Source: Tretioscincus oriximinensis (lineage: Eukaryota > Chordata > Lepidosauria > Squamata > Gymnophthalmidae). From it: a DNA stretch of 64,000 nucleotides. The stretch spans positions 1,193,993 through 1,257,992 of the forward strand of contig JAJVDF010000276.1 of assembly GCA_022410635.1 (NCBI GenBank). Reading direction: 5' to 3'. Positions 48,331 to 59,700 of this stretch are shown here, in pieces; the first letter of the stretch is position 1, and each line of letters begins with the position of its first letter. The notes beneath the pieces are model-generated. The model searched no databases. It was given only the letters and a program-made list of their open reading frames with translations, and was not told the DNA's origin. The translations under genes were made by a program, and so were the position numbers.

Positions 48331-51300
48331 ATTCTTGTGTTTCTTTTTCTTTGTCTTTTTATTGAAATAATTGCAATAAAAATCTATCATTTACAAATAA
48401 ATCAAATTCTCTACCCACTCACCCCGCTAGGAGAAAATATCAAGTACTCATTCCTTATGATAGTGCTATATTTCCACATCTCATTCGTCAAAAACAAAAA
48501 TATTATTGCTATTTACCAAGTGATAAAGGGAGCTCCATAGTTATGCAACATATTCTTGTTAAATCGAATTTATATTGTTGACTGTATAATTAACACAGAC
48601 AACCATCCAGTTAATGCTTTCCTGCCAACCCAGCTTGGGCTGCAAAAAGCATCTAATAATTTTGATTTGATTTGTCCTCAGTATTGGAGCAATCATCTCT
48701 CTTTGCTAGTCAGGGAATTCCTGAAGGAAGCAAAATCCATGATTCCACTTGTTAGCCACAGGTTCTTACTCTGGAGTCTTGACTGGGTGCTTATAGCATT
48801 GAAGTGGATTGGGCAAGATGTCTCCTTTTATGACTGTCATGGGAGGGAAGCGGCACCTCTGGAAGATGATCGAGACAACACATATAATTTAAATTTTTGG
48901 AGAGGAACAAAATCCCTGAATATGGAGTGTCTGACCATATATGGCCTTGCATATTGCGTCAAACAATCTGCTTTCCTCCAACTTTCAAGAATACATAGGT
49001 AGGGCCCAATCAGCTGGCAAATTTCCTTGACATTCCTCATCTGTATTTATAGTTTCAAAAGTGGGAGTAAAAGTGGTTTGCTTGTCTTGCTGATTAGAGT
49101 GGCAAGGTTCTCAGTCATATAAAACAAAAATGTCATCAACAATAAAGATTGATGTTGAGGTAAGAAAACGCTGCATGGAGAACACAGATGAAATCAGCAC
49201 TGCATCAGCTGGGTTATTATTTAATAACTAGATATCTTTATACGTTTTTGTTTAAGCAATGGAGTGGGTGGCCTTGGAGAACTGCAAGTGGGCTGTTAAA
49301 AGCTTATGTGTTCTGTATTTCAAGAGGAATAATGTTTTTAAATGCATGTTCCTTGGCAGCAATGAGGTATTTCCAGTACAGAAAAGCAGTCATGATCATC
49401 CAATTTTCTGAAATTCTGTTTAAAGAAGGAATGGTTTTGAGCTGTCCTTAACATAATACTTATTTTTCCACCTCTGCTTAATGTGGAATTAACAGCCAAC
49501 ATGTTTTTACAGTACATGTTTTGAAACATGAATTGAAATAAAAGTAGTGTTCAGAGATCCATAGGTTATTAAAAATATTAATTCCAGGAAAGCATTCTAT
49601 AATAATAGAAGAAATGCCTCTCAAGGCAAACTGTGCCAATAACCCATTAAAATATTCTAAATCCTGGTAGATGAATTGTTTTTGTAGTCTTCTGTCAAGA
49701 TCTGTGAATTTATAACCCAAGTTAGAATGGCAAATTGTGTTCTGTTACAGTTATGTAGCCATCAGTAAGCTTGTCTCCTGACTATCTTCACAGGACATTT
49801 TTTACATTTAGAGGATTGATTGTGTGACAAATGATTCTAGTTTGATTAAGGTGCAGTTTTTATTACTTATTAAAAAAGTAAATGTTTGCTTTGTTAAAAC
49901 TTATTGTGATGTTCTGATTTGTGTCCATTGCATGTTCGAATTTTTATGTTGATCATGCAGATGCTATGAAAACCCTTGTACATAGCACCAATAACATTGA
50001 ATTGGTATAGAAGGGCTGAGTGGTCTTCTTTGAATTTGTACAGTTTGAATTACAAATTGCTAGGAACACTCTTCAATGAAGATCCAAAAATTACATTTCA
50101 GCTGACTGTTCCCATTATACATATATTGTATTTTTGTTAATACTATTTCTTTTATTCATGTCCCAGGTAAAATATCTTTTACCTAATGAAGATAACAAAG
50201 GTGCATCCAGATATTGCTTGTAAGGGTTGCAGTTTGCTATAGTATGTTCTTTCTTTTTAAAAAGCTTTGGCATAACCTGTACCCACATCAAAAATGATAT
50301 TACAGGAAGCACGTTTATGGGTTTATTACTGCATCCAACTTCCCCTCTGGCTTAGTTTATCTTTCCCAATGAAGTGTTCTGGAGGATATGAAAGCAGTGG
50401 CTGTTTTGTAAGATTTGTGGGCTTGATAAAAATGCTTCCACGGTATCAGTAATGAATAAAATTAGGTCTGCCTGTTGACAGTTTGAGTAATAAGGGTGTT
50501 TAAAATACACATATTAGCTCTGTTTTTTCCTTTTCAGAAAATAATCATCCTTTGATACAAGAAGGAAGCCTAAATATTATACTATTATCTTGATTTTAAA
50601 AACGGGATCTATAGTGTGGTATTCTGATATATTTATTGCCGTGTGGAACGTTGATGTGTTATGTCTGAGGTAATTGCCTAATTTCTTTTGTTAGTTTTGC
50701 TGTCCTGCTGCATTATAAAAATAGTTTTGAAAAATTGGTCATGATTTTAAACTTCTTGAGATAAGGTAGACTGCTACTCGGTTAATCATAAAAGTGAATA
50801 CAGTTTATAAAAACTGTGTAGAAGAAAATAAGAGTTCAAATGGCACTGTTGTCTCTCAAAGCAATTGTCTAGCAAATGCTAAACACTGCTTCATAAAGCA
50901 GCTTAATATTGGAAGTTAGAATGCATAAATGAATGGGTGTTCTCATAGCTATTCTGACCATTTACATAGCTAATAGTGTTGAAAGGATACTGGAGACATA
51001 TTGCTGATATTTTTGGGGTGCAGAATAATGTGATCTGTGTTTTTAACATATGTAGTGCTTGTACATTGTCTTGCCCATTATGAAGTTGTTTACAGTTGCA
51101 CTTTGTTTCATGAACCTTAGATAATAGTTTGGCTACTTGTCAAATAATTGTTCAAGAGTGCCAGGCAGAGAAGGTTATATGTTCCATCATAAATCGTGTA
51201 CTTGTGATACAAGGGGAAGTTACATTTACAGTGCTGGTATAAAATCAAGGGATAAAAATGTTACATTTGCATTTCCACAATGCAGAAGACACCATCTTTC

Positions 51301-51499
51301 AATGGTAAGGAAAAATATTTATCGTAACTTTTGAGATGAATATTAATTTTATTCTGGCACCAGATCCATAAAATGTTTAGAACCTTAAATGAACTCATAT
51401 CAAAGTTCAAAAACATTAATTGTTCTCTTGACTGGGTAAGAGGTTTTTCTGAGGTGCAGTGGGGGATGCATCTTGCCATTTTAAATGTTGTAGTGTCAG
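48331..51499. other. AT-rich intron sequence
   Basis: A 148-codon plus-strand frame (48556-49002) occurs here. I do not recognise its product, and its length is near what chance allows at this composition. No transposon ends were identified. Confidence 0.45.
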
Positions 51500-51652
51500 T
51501 ACATAATATGAGCCAGGCTAAATTGGGGCATATCCCATCATTCTGTCACACAGTGGCCCACCAATTACATTAGGACAGTCACAAGCAGAAGAAAGCAAAA
51601 CCCTCAACTGCTCTTGACTCCCTGCAAAGGGTATTTCAGGAATACTGCCTTT
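51500..51652 (-). mobile_element. CR1 3' end
   Basis: CCCATCATTCTGTCACACAG, CAGAAGAAAGCAAAACCCTC and TGACTCCCTGCAAAGGGTAT are antisense CR1 terminus phrases. It lies just before a plus-strand CR1. Confidence 0.75.
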
Positions 51653-51704
51653 TTTTTTTTCCAAATTAACAGTGACTGGCACTGTTGAACAATTATTTGG
51701 CAAA

Positions 51705-53785
51705 CCATTCTTTGAGAGTGTTAACAACATGTAGACAAAGGAGATCCAGTTGATATTGTCTATCTAGATTTTCAGAAGGCTTTTTGATAAAGTCCCTCAT
51801 CAAAGGCTCCTAAAAAAGCTCCACACTCATGGTAAAAGAGGACAGACTTTGTCCTGGATTGGAAACTGGCTAAAAGATAGAAAACAGAGGGTAGTATAAA
51901 TGGACAGTTCTGAGGTAAGAAGCGGGTGTAACGAAACCGAGCGGGGGCTAAGACCGTGTCTGTACTCTTGTATGTTTATTTCTTTCAATATAGTTTTGGT
52001 AACACAGTCCCCCCTTATTAATATTGGTAGATGGTCTTTTCTTTTGAACAAGGCACTTGGATTTTATTAGTTTGCTTGTTTGTAGATAGGATAGGAAAGA
52101 TGGGATAAATAAAATGAACAGATAGGGTTTATTCCTCAGGTAGGCTGCCACCACTTCCCTCAGGAAGAAATTAATATTAAGGAGTGAAACTCAAGCCAGA
52201 ATGAGCCCCTTTGCTTTGTGTACCCAAATAATAAAGTCTTCTCTGTTTTAAACCATCAAAACAAAAGCTTTATTATAACAAAGTAACAGGCAACTCAAAC
52301 ATAAAGAAACCAAAGATACACTTTAGCCACACTGGGTAGGGAAAAGATCCTGAGCCTTTAATGTCTCTGGCTAAGCTTCCCTCTTGCTTGCCCACATTCA
52401 AAGTTCCTCAGCTTTCCTTTTATATCCCCCACTCCCCCAGCTGCTATGTTTCCCTCTTTGGTATGTCTTTTGTTTTCACACTCCAGCAGAGAACCACTTT
52501 TATTTAAGTTGTTTGGCCACAAGCTCAAACAATCTCAAAGACAATTCAACCTACAATGCAACCATCAATATTACTCTCTCCCTCTTTTTCAACAAATCAA
52601 CCCTCAATCACACTCTCCCCCTCGCACCCCCTCTTTTATATCTCAAGCCCCGCCCCTAAACGATGTTAGGCTTGGAAAATTTAAAGGAGCCTCGCTCCAA
52701 TTAAGTCATTTCATTACAGCGGGGTACCCCAGGGGTCCGTACTGGGACCTTTTCGATATATTTATAAACGATCTGGATGCCGAGGTAAACAGTGAAGTAG
52801 CCAAGTTTGCTGATGACACTAAACTGTTCAGGGTAAAGAAAACTGAAAATGACAGTAAAGCACTCCAGAGTGATCCATTGAAATTGGGTGAGTGGGCACC
52901 AAAGTGGCAAATGCACTTCAATTTAAGGAGGTGCAAGGTCATGCACATTGGGGCAAAGAACCCCAATTACTCCTACCACTTCATGGGAATCAAGCCTTCT
53001 GTGACTGAGCAAGAAAAGGATCTTGGGATCTTGTTGGACAATTTGATGAAGATGTCAACCTAGTGTGCAGCAGCAGCAAAAAGGCAAATTCGATGTTGGG
53101 GATAATTAGGAAAGGAATCGAAAACAAGTCAGCAAATGTTGTTTTGCCTTTTTATAAATCTGTGGTGAGGCCACATTTGGAATACAGTGTTTAATTCAGG
53201 TCACTAGATCTCAAGAGGGATACTGTGGAACTAGAGAAGGTGCAGAAAAGGGCAACAAAAATGATCAAGGGTCTGGAGTACCTCCCTTATGAAGTCAAGC
53301 TGCAACGTCTGGGCCTCTTCAGTCTTGAAAGGCGACGTTTGAGAGGTGATCTGATTGAAGTGTACAAAATCATGCATGGGATGGATAGGGTGAACAGAGA
53401 AAAATGTTTTCTCTATCACACAACACTAGGACCAGAGGGCACTCCTTAAAACTGATGGGTAGAAAAGTGAGAACAGACAAAGGAAAGTATTTTTTCACCC
53501 AGAGGGTCATCGGCCTGTGGAATTTACTTCCTGAAGAGGTAGTGGAAGCTAATAGCTTGGATAGTTTCAAGATAGGACTAGACCGGTTTATGGACACCAA
53601 GGGTATAAATGGGTACAAGGATGGATGTTTGGATATTCCCTCCAGGACTCCTGGGATACCATTAGCAGGGAGTCATGAACAGGTGCATATTTTGCTTTCG
53701 TCTGTTCAGACTGCCCAGATGCATCTGGTGGGCCTCTGTGTGAGACAGAATGCTGGACTAGATGGGCTCTTATGTTCTTATCTGG
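51705..53785 (+). mobile_element. CR1-type LINE split by a solo LTR
   Basis: The left part (51705-51926) carries the RT segment with VDIVYLDFQKAF and the W-x-G-N-W-LKDRK end. The right part (52719-53785) continues exactly where the left stopped: VPQGSVLGPF, the catalytic FADD (52806-52817), a C-terminal region reading MHFNLRRCKVMHIGAKNPNY, the ORF end (LLPEEVVEANSLDSFKIGLD) and the CR1 3' UTR ending GGGCTCTTATGTTCTTAT. FADD is intact, but frameshifts and stop codons (for example near 51785 and 53060) make it inactive. The element is 5' truncated. Confidence 0.93.
51927..52718 (-). mobile_element. Solo LTR (792 bp) inserted in CR1
   Basis: The insertion starts TGTAACGAAA and ends TTTCATTACA, near-perfect short inverted ends of the TG...CA type, and is flanked by a 5-bp direct repeat GCGGG (51922-51926 and 52719-52723). 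The interrupted CR1 reads through if insertion plus one repeat is removed, as judged from the intact antisense copy at 11235-11265. The minus strand shows a GC box (complement of GCCCCGCCCC, 52647-52656), then a TATAAAAG (52640 downward), then AATAAA (52274 downward), so minus orientation is favoured. There is no internal coding region or second LTR, so it is a recombined solo LTR of an endogenous retrovirus or Gypsy-type element; which one cannot be told. Confidence 0.9.
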
Positions 53786-54115
53786 ATTCAGTTTCAATTT
53801 GTTGGTCCTTATCCAGCCCATTACTGCCTTCAGACACCTGTCAAACACTTTAACCACCTCTCCTCTCTAGATGGAACAGAGAGATAGACCTGAGTGTCAT
53901 CTGCGTATTGATGACACTTCACTCCAAAACTCTTGATGACCTTTTCCAGCGGCTCCATCTAGATGTTGAAGAACATAGGGGAGAGGATTGACCCCTGAGG
54001 AATCCCACAAGTGAGACCCCAGGGTGTTGAGCAAGACTCCCACACCACTACTCTTTGGAAGTGGCCTTGGAGATAGGAGTGGAACCACTCCTTAGCCTCT
54101 TTAATCAGAATCAGT
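53786..54115 (-). mobile_element. L2-clade LINE reverse-transcriptase fragment
   Basis: The minus strand reads QGSILSPMFFN, MEPLEKVIKSFGVKCHQ and YADDTQVYLSV, the L2-type catalytic YADD box, then WIRTNKLKLNPDK (53800-53860). It has stop codons and frameshifts, and it abuts the end of the plus-strand CR1. Confidence 0.85.
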
Positions 54116-55089
54116 ACATTTTACCAACTCAGATTTTGTAGTCCAATGCTTCAAGCTTCACAATTCCTGCTTCATAGCCTTGGTTTTAAGATACTGTTAT
54201 ACAACTTTTCATCTAAATATGGGAGGACATTTTCTCATTTGTTGCTGCCTGTGTAGCAGTGTTACAGTTATCTTTTAACTCTGGAAGAATACGGGAAATA
54301 TAAGGTGTAAATCCTAGAGGTGTTTTTTGAAATGACTTGCTTTCGGTATGTTACCATTGTACCTAATGGTAGATCAAATTTGAATTCTTCCTGTGTTTAT
54401 CCAATAGAAAATAATTGATTTAAGAACGAGAATGAAAATTGGCAGTGCTTCCATAGAAGTCAGAGTTATATTTACTGGGTTTGATTGATAAAAATTTAAA
54501 CAATATCAATCTGATGTTACATTACATAATTTTAGTAGCAAGAATAGTTATGTTCAGAGATGGAAAGAAGAACAAACTCCCACAACAGAGGACTGACTTA
54601 TTAAACTGATGGATTTTATTGAAATGAACTTTGATAAGGGATAAAACCTTGGAGAAATTTGTTAAAAATTGAAGATTTCTTATAGACGTTCTACGAGGAA
54701 TAGAAGATGGACTTTAATCGCAAGCTTTGAAGACTAAAGAATCAGCTCATGGACAAATAAAATTATATAATAGACCAAACCTACAAAACAGATGAAGCAA
54801 AAGCAGACAAAGTCAACAAATTAATTGTAGATTATAAGTTAGAAGAATGTCATTTTATGTATATTATTATTTTTTTGAAAAGTTAAAAAACTATAAAAAA
54901 GAAATTGATTTAAGAATTTTGAATTTCTTAAATAGAGATAGAAGTTATTTTTTCACTTTTAAATGTACCCTATATTGCCAAAACCCATTTGCCCACCCAC
55001 CTCCACAAGTGAACGCAGGTATGAAGGAATACTTTTGACAGTATAGTAATTTGTTAAGATTTGTAAGCTATGCTTTATGAAGATACAGA
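54116..55089. other. AT-rich intron sequence
   Basis: Nothing recognised; only short frames. Confidence 0.45.
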
Positions 55090-55390
55090 AATAAAAGAAC
55101 TGGGTTTTTATACCCCACTTTTCTCACCTGAAGGGACTCAAAGTGACTTACAAGTTACTTTTCACCCAAAGGCTTACATTCTTTCTTCCCCATCATATGG
55201 AGATGATGGTTCCTGTTCATCCACATGTGATTGCTCACTTTTGAAGCTAGGGTTGGCTGATGGTAAGGCTAGTAGAGGGTGCTCACCTCTCCACAGCATA
55301 CATCTGGGCCTCAAATGACCAACCACACTGTAGAAAGGCCTGTTCCTAACCTCTGCGCCACCGTACCTCTGTCACTGGAGGCATACCCTT
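55090..55390 (+). mobile_element. GAAGAACTGGGTTCTT-family repeat
   Basis: AAAAGAACTGGGTTTTTATA, CCCCACTTTTCTCACCTGAA, CCCAAAGGCTTACATTCT and GGGTGCTCACC appear in the same order as in the copy at 12612-12965. Confidence 0.7.
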
Positions 55391-55999
55391 ATGGAAGGGT
55401 ATACTTTCTGCTTTGTTTCAGTTGTGTTGTTCATATTTTCCTTATTATTCACGCTTTCTTTCGCCACTCTACCCACCCACCCTGCTCCAGCGGTAAAGTA
55501 AAAATGAGTTTTGTGAAACAGGAAGAATGAACTGAAGTATTTGTACTCTATTGAACTTGTATTTAACATTCTTTGAGGGTTACCATACTCTATAATATTT
55601 AAAATCTCAATAAAATGTTGATTTTTTGCCAGTACAGTCAAACCAAATCAGATTATCCTTCTAATCTTCTGTTGCAACTGAGCAAATGTTTTATGAACTC
55701 TTAAAACCTATATTAAAAATTATTGTTAATCTAGAAAGCTAATAGATTTTGCATCTCATTTGTAGACATAATGTTTGTTGTAAAATATCAGGAACATAAA
55801 TAACCTGAATGCCATGTAATATTTTGTTATTTTTTTCAAGTTGAGCATAATAAAGGTATATTAATAAATGTTTCTGATTTTTCATATAGACCATTATTAT
55901 ATGCTTTTTAATTGAAAACAACGAATTTCAAGCTGCAGCTACCTTTTAAACGTAATAGTAAAAAGGACTTAAATTCTGAAAAACATTGCATAAAATTGC

Positions 56000-56765
56000 A
56001 TTACATACTTTGTACCTGGTATTTGCAACAAGGTGGGGAGATGACAATCCACTGGTAGATGAACTTGTAGCAGGACCATTTTCGTTCATGGATCATTTTC
56101 TAGTGAAGGTTGGACTTAATTGTGTCTGTTCAGTGCAGTGGTAAAGAACATTTTGAAATGATCTGTTCTCAGAGGTTGATGGCCTCGAAGAATTTCTAGT
56201 TGACATGGCAGGTGCTTCTGTCAAGGCTCTGGTTTCATTTTGGAATGGTGATGTGACTAGAACTCTTGTCACAATCTCTGCCAATTGCTGAAAAATGTTT
56301 CTGGCCAGATGCACATTGAGACATTTTTAAAGATTTGCAGTGGCTATGTATTCATTACCAAACCTTGTTCAAGATGATGCTGTTAACATGCAAAGCCTTG
56401 ACTATCTGAAGGAACACTTTCACCTATACTGCTCAAAACAGTTAAGGGAACACTTAGTGGTTACACTGTTATGTTAAAGTGTTCCCTTAATTGTTTTGAG
56501 CAGTATATAAAGACCTGCCTGTGCAGTGAGAATGCAAAAAGAGGCCTTTCTTATAGTCCCACCACCCTCTGTAGGATGAGAGGAAGTGGCATCTGAGAAC
56601 AAGAAGGTTTTTTGTGATGTAACCACTAGGCTGGAACAACTGACCCAGTGACAATATTGTATGGTTTTCAGACTTTGGATGCCTACCTTCTTTTCAAAGT
56701 GATCATCATCCAAAGGACCACCAGCTTCTCTAGGTGGTTTGCTGTTTTTGATTTACATACACAAA
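56000..56765 (+). mobile_element. L2-like LINE 3' part interrupted by a MITE
   Basis: The degenerate phrases CTTGTTCAAGATGATGCTG, GACTATCTGAAGGAACAC, then (after the MITE) CTTATAGTCCCACCACCCTC, GGCTGGAACAACTGACC and CCTTCTTTTCAAAG follow the L2 terminal-ORF order seen at 35-310. It is old and frame-broken. Confidence 0.6.
56427..56506. mobile_element. Palindromic Tc1-like MITE (copy 2)
   Basis: TACTGCTCAAAACAGTTAAG, GGAACACTT and, opposite, AAGTGTTCCCTTAATTGTTT, TGAGCAGTA pair over about 30 bases with a short centre, flanked by TA. It is the same family as 16048-16121. Confidence 0.9.
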
Positions 56766-57898
56766 AGAATCAGTTTTATAGTAAGTTTTTACCATTTTGG
56801 TAATATGAGCCTCAACTTTTCTTTCTGCTTTTTTTACTTTTTTTTTCTCTCACTTGGAGGAACTTTTCATCTTCTAAAAATGCTTCCTTATTCCTAATAG
56901 TTCCTTTAGCATACTATTTAACCTTACTGTTAATGGCCAACCAAAAATTAAAATGCCAAGGAGAAAAAAGATCAAACGGTGGTACTTTCAAAAAGGGTAG
57001 CACATATTTTTTAGTCATTTCTTTTAACACCCAATAGAACAATTTATCTGTGATTATATATGGGAAAAAGATAGATATAATTCTGTTCCCTTTTTACATA
57101 TTATATAGTCAGTCAGGAAATACAAATTAGTTTCTATTTATGCTTTAATTTTATGAATTTCAATAATGTACAAATTTAATTTAAAAGAGTCCCAAAGACA
57201 AAACCTTACTTCTCCTCTTATTTTTGCAATAAACTCCCAAACTGGAAAACAGTTGCAAAAGCAAACAATCTTAACTTTCAGCTGAAAAAAGGACATTAAT
57301 TAACTGTTTACTGATTTGGGTCAGCTGACTGAAGAAATTCGGAAAGTACCATTAACTATGTTATCTTTCTAAACAAGTAGCACATACTGTAATTTAACAG
57401 CATTTGTATTTAGGTCTTTTTTTATGAATATATAAGAATTACCAGTAACAAAGTTTCAAAACACCTGAATAATTATGGGACATAACACATCATTGTTTGC
57501 TTATTCATTCTAATTTTAATAATGCATTCTGAACTAAACGTCAGGCAGGAAATATTGACCGTTATATTAATCTTCACTATGCTGACTTCTCTACCACTGA
57601 TCCTGATTATTTCCTGTCCTGGTGATATATCCTTAGTGAATGAGCTTCCAAGGGAATGTATGTGAGATCTAGAAGTCTGAGTCAGTCCTGCTAAATTCTT
57701 ACTTACACAGCTTCAATGAAGCAGGTAGATGTTGGCAAAAGCATTTGATCAGAGATGTTAATTTACAACTGGAAATAGAGAAAGTTTATATAAGAAAATA
57801 GAAAAAAATAATAAAAGGAATACAAGCGATAGAATTTAAGGCTTCACAAGTTGGAAGGGTAAGTTTTAGGCAAGTTATAAAATGTATATGAGATACAT
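56766..57898. other. AT-rich intron sequence
   Basis: No recognised element or exon. Confidence 0.45.
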
Positions 57899-58058
57899 CA
57901 GTGATTCCCAGAGTGGGTGGTACTGCCCTCCTTGGGGGCACTGTAGACATTAAAGGAGCGGTAGAATTTTTTTTAATTAGGGTGAATGAGGTGTGGGACA
58001 CTAGAACGCAGCTTGAGAGTCAAGGGAATATAAGTTCAAAAATGTTTGCGAATCACTT
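57899..58058. mobile_element. hAT-like non-autonomous element (160 bp)
   Basis: It starts CAGTGATTCCCAGAGTGGGT and ends GTTTGCGAATCACTT, imperfect inverted repeats of the CAGTG(G/A)TTCCCA hAT type. It is flanked by an exact 8-bp direct repeat AGATACAT (57891-57898 and 58059-58066), the target-duplication length of hAT elements. There is no transposase. Confidence 0.9.
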
Positions 58059-58429
58059 AGATACATAGTGAAAAGTTCTTTATTAGAAGGAGTGAGGGTT
58101 TACATAATGTGTTGGGAATGAATATTTGAGTTTTATGCTATGTTAGGTAAATAAGATGCAATGATATCTATGTGTAATATTTTGTGTTTAGAATGTATTG
58201 ATGGTAGCATCTGTATTTGTCTTCGTTGTTATATTTAAAAGAAAAATATACAAGCAGGGAAGCATATAATAAAATAACTGCTTTCTGCTTTTTCTTTAAC
58301 AACGTTACATAGGCCTGGAATCAGAGATCTATCTTGCTCAGACCTGGTTTTGACAGGACATTATTTACCTGTATTAGTCACATGTCTTTTTTTCTTAGGT
58401 CATTTTTTGTATTTCAAATATTTGTACGC

Positions 58430-58475
58430 TACCTTTTCCTCTTAAGGGTAGGTTGTAGCACTTAATAAAGCAATA
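58430..58475 (-). mobile_element. LINE-tail scrap
   Basis: GTACGCTACCTTTTCCTC followed by TTAATAAAGCAATAAAAATA resembles an antisense L2/SINE tail. It is short and uncertain. Confidence 0.35.
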
Positions 58476-59514
58476 AAAATAAACATACAAATGTATTTGA
58501 AATATAAACCTTGAAATATAAACCTTGAACTCTTTTCATCTAATCCCAGGGTTCTCTATCGACTAAGAACAATAATTCGCAATAAATCCAACTAAGCATT
58601 CTAGAACCTAGCCAGAGAACTCAAGTGACTATGAGAGATATCAGTGGAATCATTAACTCAGAATATGTTGACAAAAAATCCTAGCAACCTTTATGTGAGT
58701 AACTGTTCAAAGGCAGTGTCTTCAATCCTTAAAAAGTCTACCTTAAGATGCCTTGAAAGTATTAACAAATTCTTCCATAATATATCTTTTCTGTAACGTA
58801 CTTTTTCCTGATGTGAAGTAGCCATTACCAGATTGAATGTACAGTGATGTCTACGGAAAGGGACTTGCCTGTCAATAAATATGGAAGATAATTACACGTT
58901 TTGATTCAAGTGATAGTGATTCAGACAGATGTTTTCATGCTGAGCTTTGAGGAGATGGAAGCAAACAACCATAATCTCCAAACACTTGCAAGGTTCCTTC
59001 AAAGTCCAAGAGGCTGTAGTTTATTATTCAGAATAGATTCTTATCATTTTTCTTTTTGCGACATTCAGACACAGGACAGGTTGCACATATATCTTTACAT
59101 GATACGGATTTCATCCAGGCCATTTCTGTGTTTGGTGTTGCCTCCATGGTAAATTCTCTGTGGGGTGACTTGTGTTGTGTCCCTTTCAGTGCAGGGCCTT
59201 GTTCCTTTTTGTACAGGGAACCCAATTCCCATTAAAGTCAATGTACTTCTTAGCAGGACTGTTCCAGTGAAAGTCAGTGTTGATAGGGGTTTGGCAAAAT
59301 TTCTCTAGTTCCCTGGTGTGTATTGATTCAAAAACACACTTTTATATTAAACTATGGTTTCCTGGAATTGGTTGTATTATGCAAGTCTGTGTTGCAGTAC
59401 CCAGATTAGGATCAAGCAAAATGGAACAGATCCTAATATTCGTGTGTATTGAAAGAACTGGAGAATTACGTTTTCATATCCTCTCCCTCCAACCTCTCCG
59501 CCATTGTTTTCTGA
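58476..59514. other. AT-rich intron sequence
   Basis: A 16-base phrase (GAAATATAAACCTTGA) is tandemly doubled at about 58499-58529. Nothing else was recognised. Confidence 0.45.
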
Positions 59515-59700
59515 ATTTCAGAGAAATAGCCGTGTTAGTCCAATAGAAAGTCCAGCAAAGGGGCTGGTGGCATTTAGAGACTAACAGAAAAGTGGGTGGC
59601 ATAAGATTTCGTAGACAAGTAGATGTGTCTATGAAAGCTTATGCCACCCACTTTTCTCCTGTTAGTCTCTAAATGCCACCAGCCCCTTTGCTGGACATAG
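59515..59700. mobile_element. Long-armed hairpin repeat
   Basis: The arms at 59551-59605 and 59640-59695 are inverted copies of about 55 bases with very few mismatches (TCCAGCAAAGGGGCTGGTGG; TTAGAGACTAACAGAAAAGT). The left end extends further (CAGAGAAATAGCCGTGTTAG, 59518 on), a phrase typical of a repeat common in turtles, crocodilians and lizards. Decayed relatives lie at 6893, 22722 and 30108. Confidence 0.85.

Noticed and set aside
48556..49002. 148-codon plus-strand frame
   Set aside because: Its length is close to chance expectation for this amount of sequence and no family was recognised. It has no splice or promoter context.
52446..53063. 205-codon plus-strand frame
   Set aside because: It is a chance fusion of LTR sequence with the CR1 RT region across the LTR border, not a gene.
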